From assembly GCA_021835185.1 (NCBI GenBank), contig JAKBQO010000070.1, forward strand, positions 1 to 7,377: 7,377 bases of DNA, given 5' to 3'. Each line of letters opens with the position of its first letter. Within the stretch, counting starts at the first letter, position 1. A program made the position numbers and the translations under genes. Of the stretch, positions 6,606 to 7,377 are shown one piece after another. This DNA comes from Thermoplasmata archaeon (GTDB lineage: Archaea; Thermoplasmatota; Thermoplasmata; Thermoplasmatales; Thermoplasmataceae). The notes under the pieces are model-generated. The model did not search any database. It was given only the letters and a program-made list of their open reading frames with translations, and was not told the origin of the DNA.

Positions 6606-7316
6606 TCAAACCTCACATTCTATCCCGGCATCAACTATTCTGAAATTCGCATATGTCCCTTCAGGAATTGACCTGTGTTTTTCTACTGTTATCCTGCGTT
6701 TTCCACCGGGAAATTTTTCTACCCTGTATATGGCTTTCATTGCATGGTCTATGAAAAATCCACCGAAGGGTTCTAACTGGCTATTATTCACATCCTCATA
6801 TATCTGATTTGTTATTACTACTGGAATTTTATATTTAAGAGCTATGCCAGAGAGTATGTTTAGCTGCTTTTCATACCCCTCCATCCTGGCCGATGGATCC
6901 TTTCCCGTTTCCATTCTAAAGAAATTTGTAAATGAATCAACAATCATAATCCCAAAACTATTTTTGGACTCTGTTTTTTCCCCTATTAACTTATCGGATT
7001 TTATTAATGCTAAATACTGGTCATCAAGTGATTTTACCCTGTAAATGTTCATGTGATTTATGGATTCCATATCATTATTTGCAATGCTCCTGAATCTTTC
7101 TATGGAAAATCCCTCACTGTCCACATAGATAACCGAATGGTTGTTTTTTAATACGGAAAATGAATATATCATGGCTAAATTTGACTTGCCTGCCCCTCCT
7201 TCACCGTAAAATTCAGTAATTATTCCTGGTTCTATACCCCCCTGCATTAAATTGTCAATACATGGGTATCCTGAAATGGTTTTGCATTCGTTTTCATTCA
7301 GTTTAATTTTTTCCAT
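6606..7316 (-). CDS. radB: DNA repair and recombination protein RadB
   Basis: RecA/Rad51-family ATPase paralogue of Euryarchaeota that assists the main recombinase RadA in homologous recombination. The 236-residue product is just the ATPase core, without the N-terminal helix-hairpin-helix domain of RadA, and this length fits RadB. Visible motifs are the family opening ISGYPCIDNLMQGGIEPG (14-31), Walker A GEGGAGKSN (38-46), Walker B GIMIVDSF with Asp127, ITNQIYEDV (about residue 172), EPFGGFFIDHAMKAIYRVEK in the L2/C-terminal region, and a closing RRITVEKHRSIPEG block. The ATG at 7316 lies about 29 nt below a TATA-like box with no SD, so the message is probably leaderless. It is the first gene of a two-gene unit with fen. 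Confidence 0.94.
   Translation of the reverse strand: MEKIKLNENECKTISGYPCIDNLMQGGIEPGIITEFYGEGGAGKSNLAMIYSFSVLKNNHSVIYVDSEGFSIERFRSIANNDMESINHMNIYRVKSLDDQYLALIKSDKLIGEKTESKNSFGIMIVDSFTNFFRMETGKDPSARMEGYEKQLNILSGIALKYKIPVVITNQIYEDVNNSQLEPFGGFFIDHAMKAIYRVEKFPGGKRRITVEKHRSIPEGTYANFRIVDAGIECEV
6610..6614 (-). promoter_or_regulatory. Shine-Dalgarno site deciding the fen start
   Basis: GAGGT on the minus strand, 6 nt before the ATG at 6603 and inside the last codons of radB. It fixes fen translation at the ATG that gives the MGVD N terminus, and indicates re-initiation or coupling after radB. The first genes of units in this window lack such a site. Confidence 0.65.
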
Positions 7317-7340
7317 TCATTACCATATTGCATATTGTAA

Positions 7341-7350
7341 TAAAATATTT
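7341..7350 (-). promoter_or_regulatory. Putative TATA box of radB-fen
   Basis: The minus strand reads AAATATTTTA, preceded by TTTAG, centred about 29 nt upstream of the radB ATG. No SD precedes that ATG. The position suits a leaderless archaeal promoter. The remaining bases to 7377 hold no gene that I can support. Confidence 0.45.
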
Positions 7351-7377
7351 CTAAACTCCCTATTAATACTATGGGAT

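Noticed and set aside
5729..7044. Plus-strand open frames opposite fen and radB, and a minus-strand one opposite tyrS (4813-5112)
   Set aside because: Shadows of well-supported genes with intact catalytic motifs in the other frame.
7352..7377. TCCC...GGGA hairpin-like pair at the right edge
   Set aside because: Only four pairs match and the inner bases mismatch; too weak to call a terminator or operator.

Overview
The window looks like ordinary core chromosome of a euryarchaeon, most likely of the order Thermoplasmatales (Ferroplasma, Cuniculiplasma or Picrophilus-like). That placement is inference. It rests on low GC content by eye, an archaeal TyrRS carrying all the tyrosine-pocket residues, an archaeal FEN-1 ending in a PCNA-binding tail, a RadB recombinase paralogue (a euryarchaeal protein), and first genes that begin with an ATG about 24-29 nt below an AT-rich box and lack a clear Shine-Dalgarno site, as expected for leaderless archaeal transcripts.

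Layout. Positions 1-3706, minus strand: smc followed by the first 85 codons of scpA, which overlaps the end of smc and runs off the left edge. Positions about 3707-4103: a 397-nt intergenic region separating the divergent smc and plus-strand units. It holds a cluster of TARAATAGA-type repeats just upstream of smc and a decayed-looking open stretch with no start codon near its beginning. Positions 4104-5587, plus strand: a 60-aa DUF3072-like protein, tyrosyl-tRNA synthetase, and a 92-aa unrecognised protein whose ATG directly abuts the tyrS stop. Positions 5584-7316, minus strand: radB then fen, two nucleotides apart, reading toward the tyrS unit and overlapping its last gene by four bases.

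The genes divide into chromosome organisation (SMC-ScpA condensin-like complex), recombination and flap processing (RadB, FEN-1), and translation (TyrRS). I found no mobile element, CRISPR array, tRNA or rRNA gene, and no convincing new multi-gene system. The items most worth a second look are the repeat cluster upstream of smc, the relict-like stretch beside it, and the two small proteins flanking tyrS.
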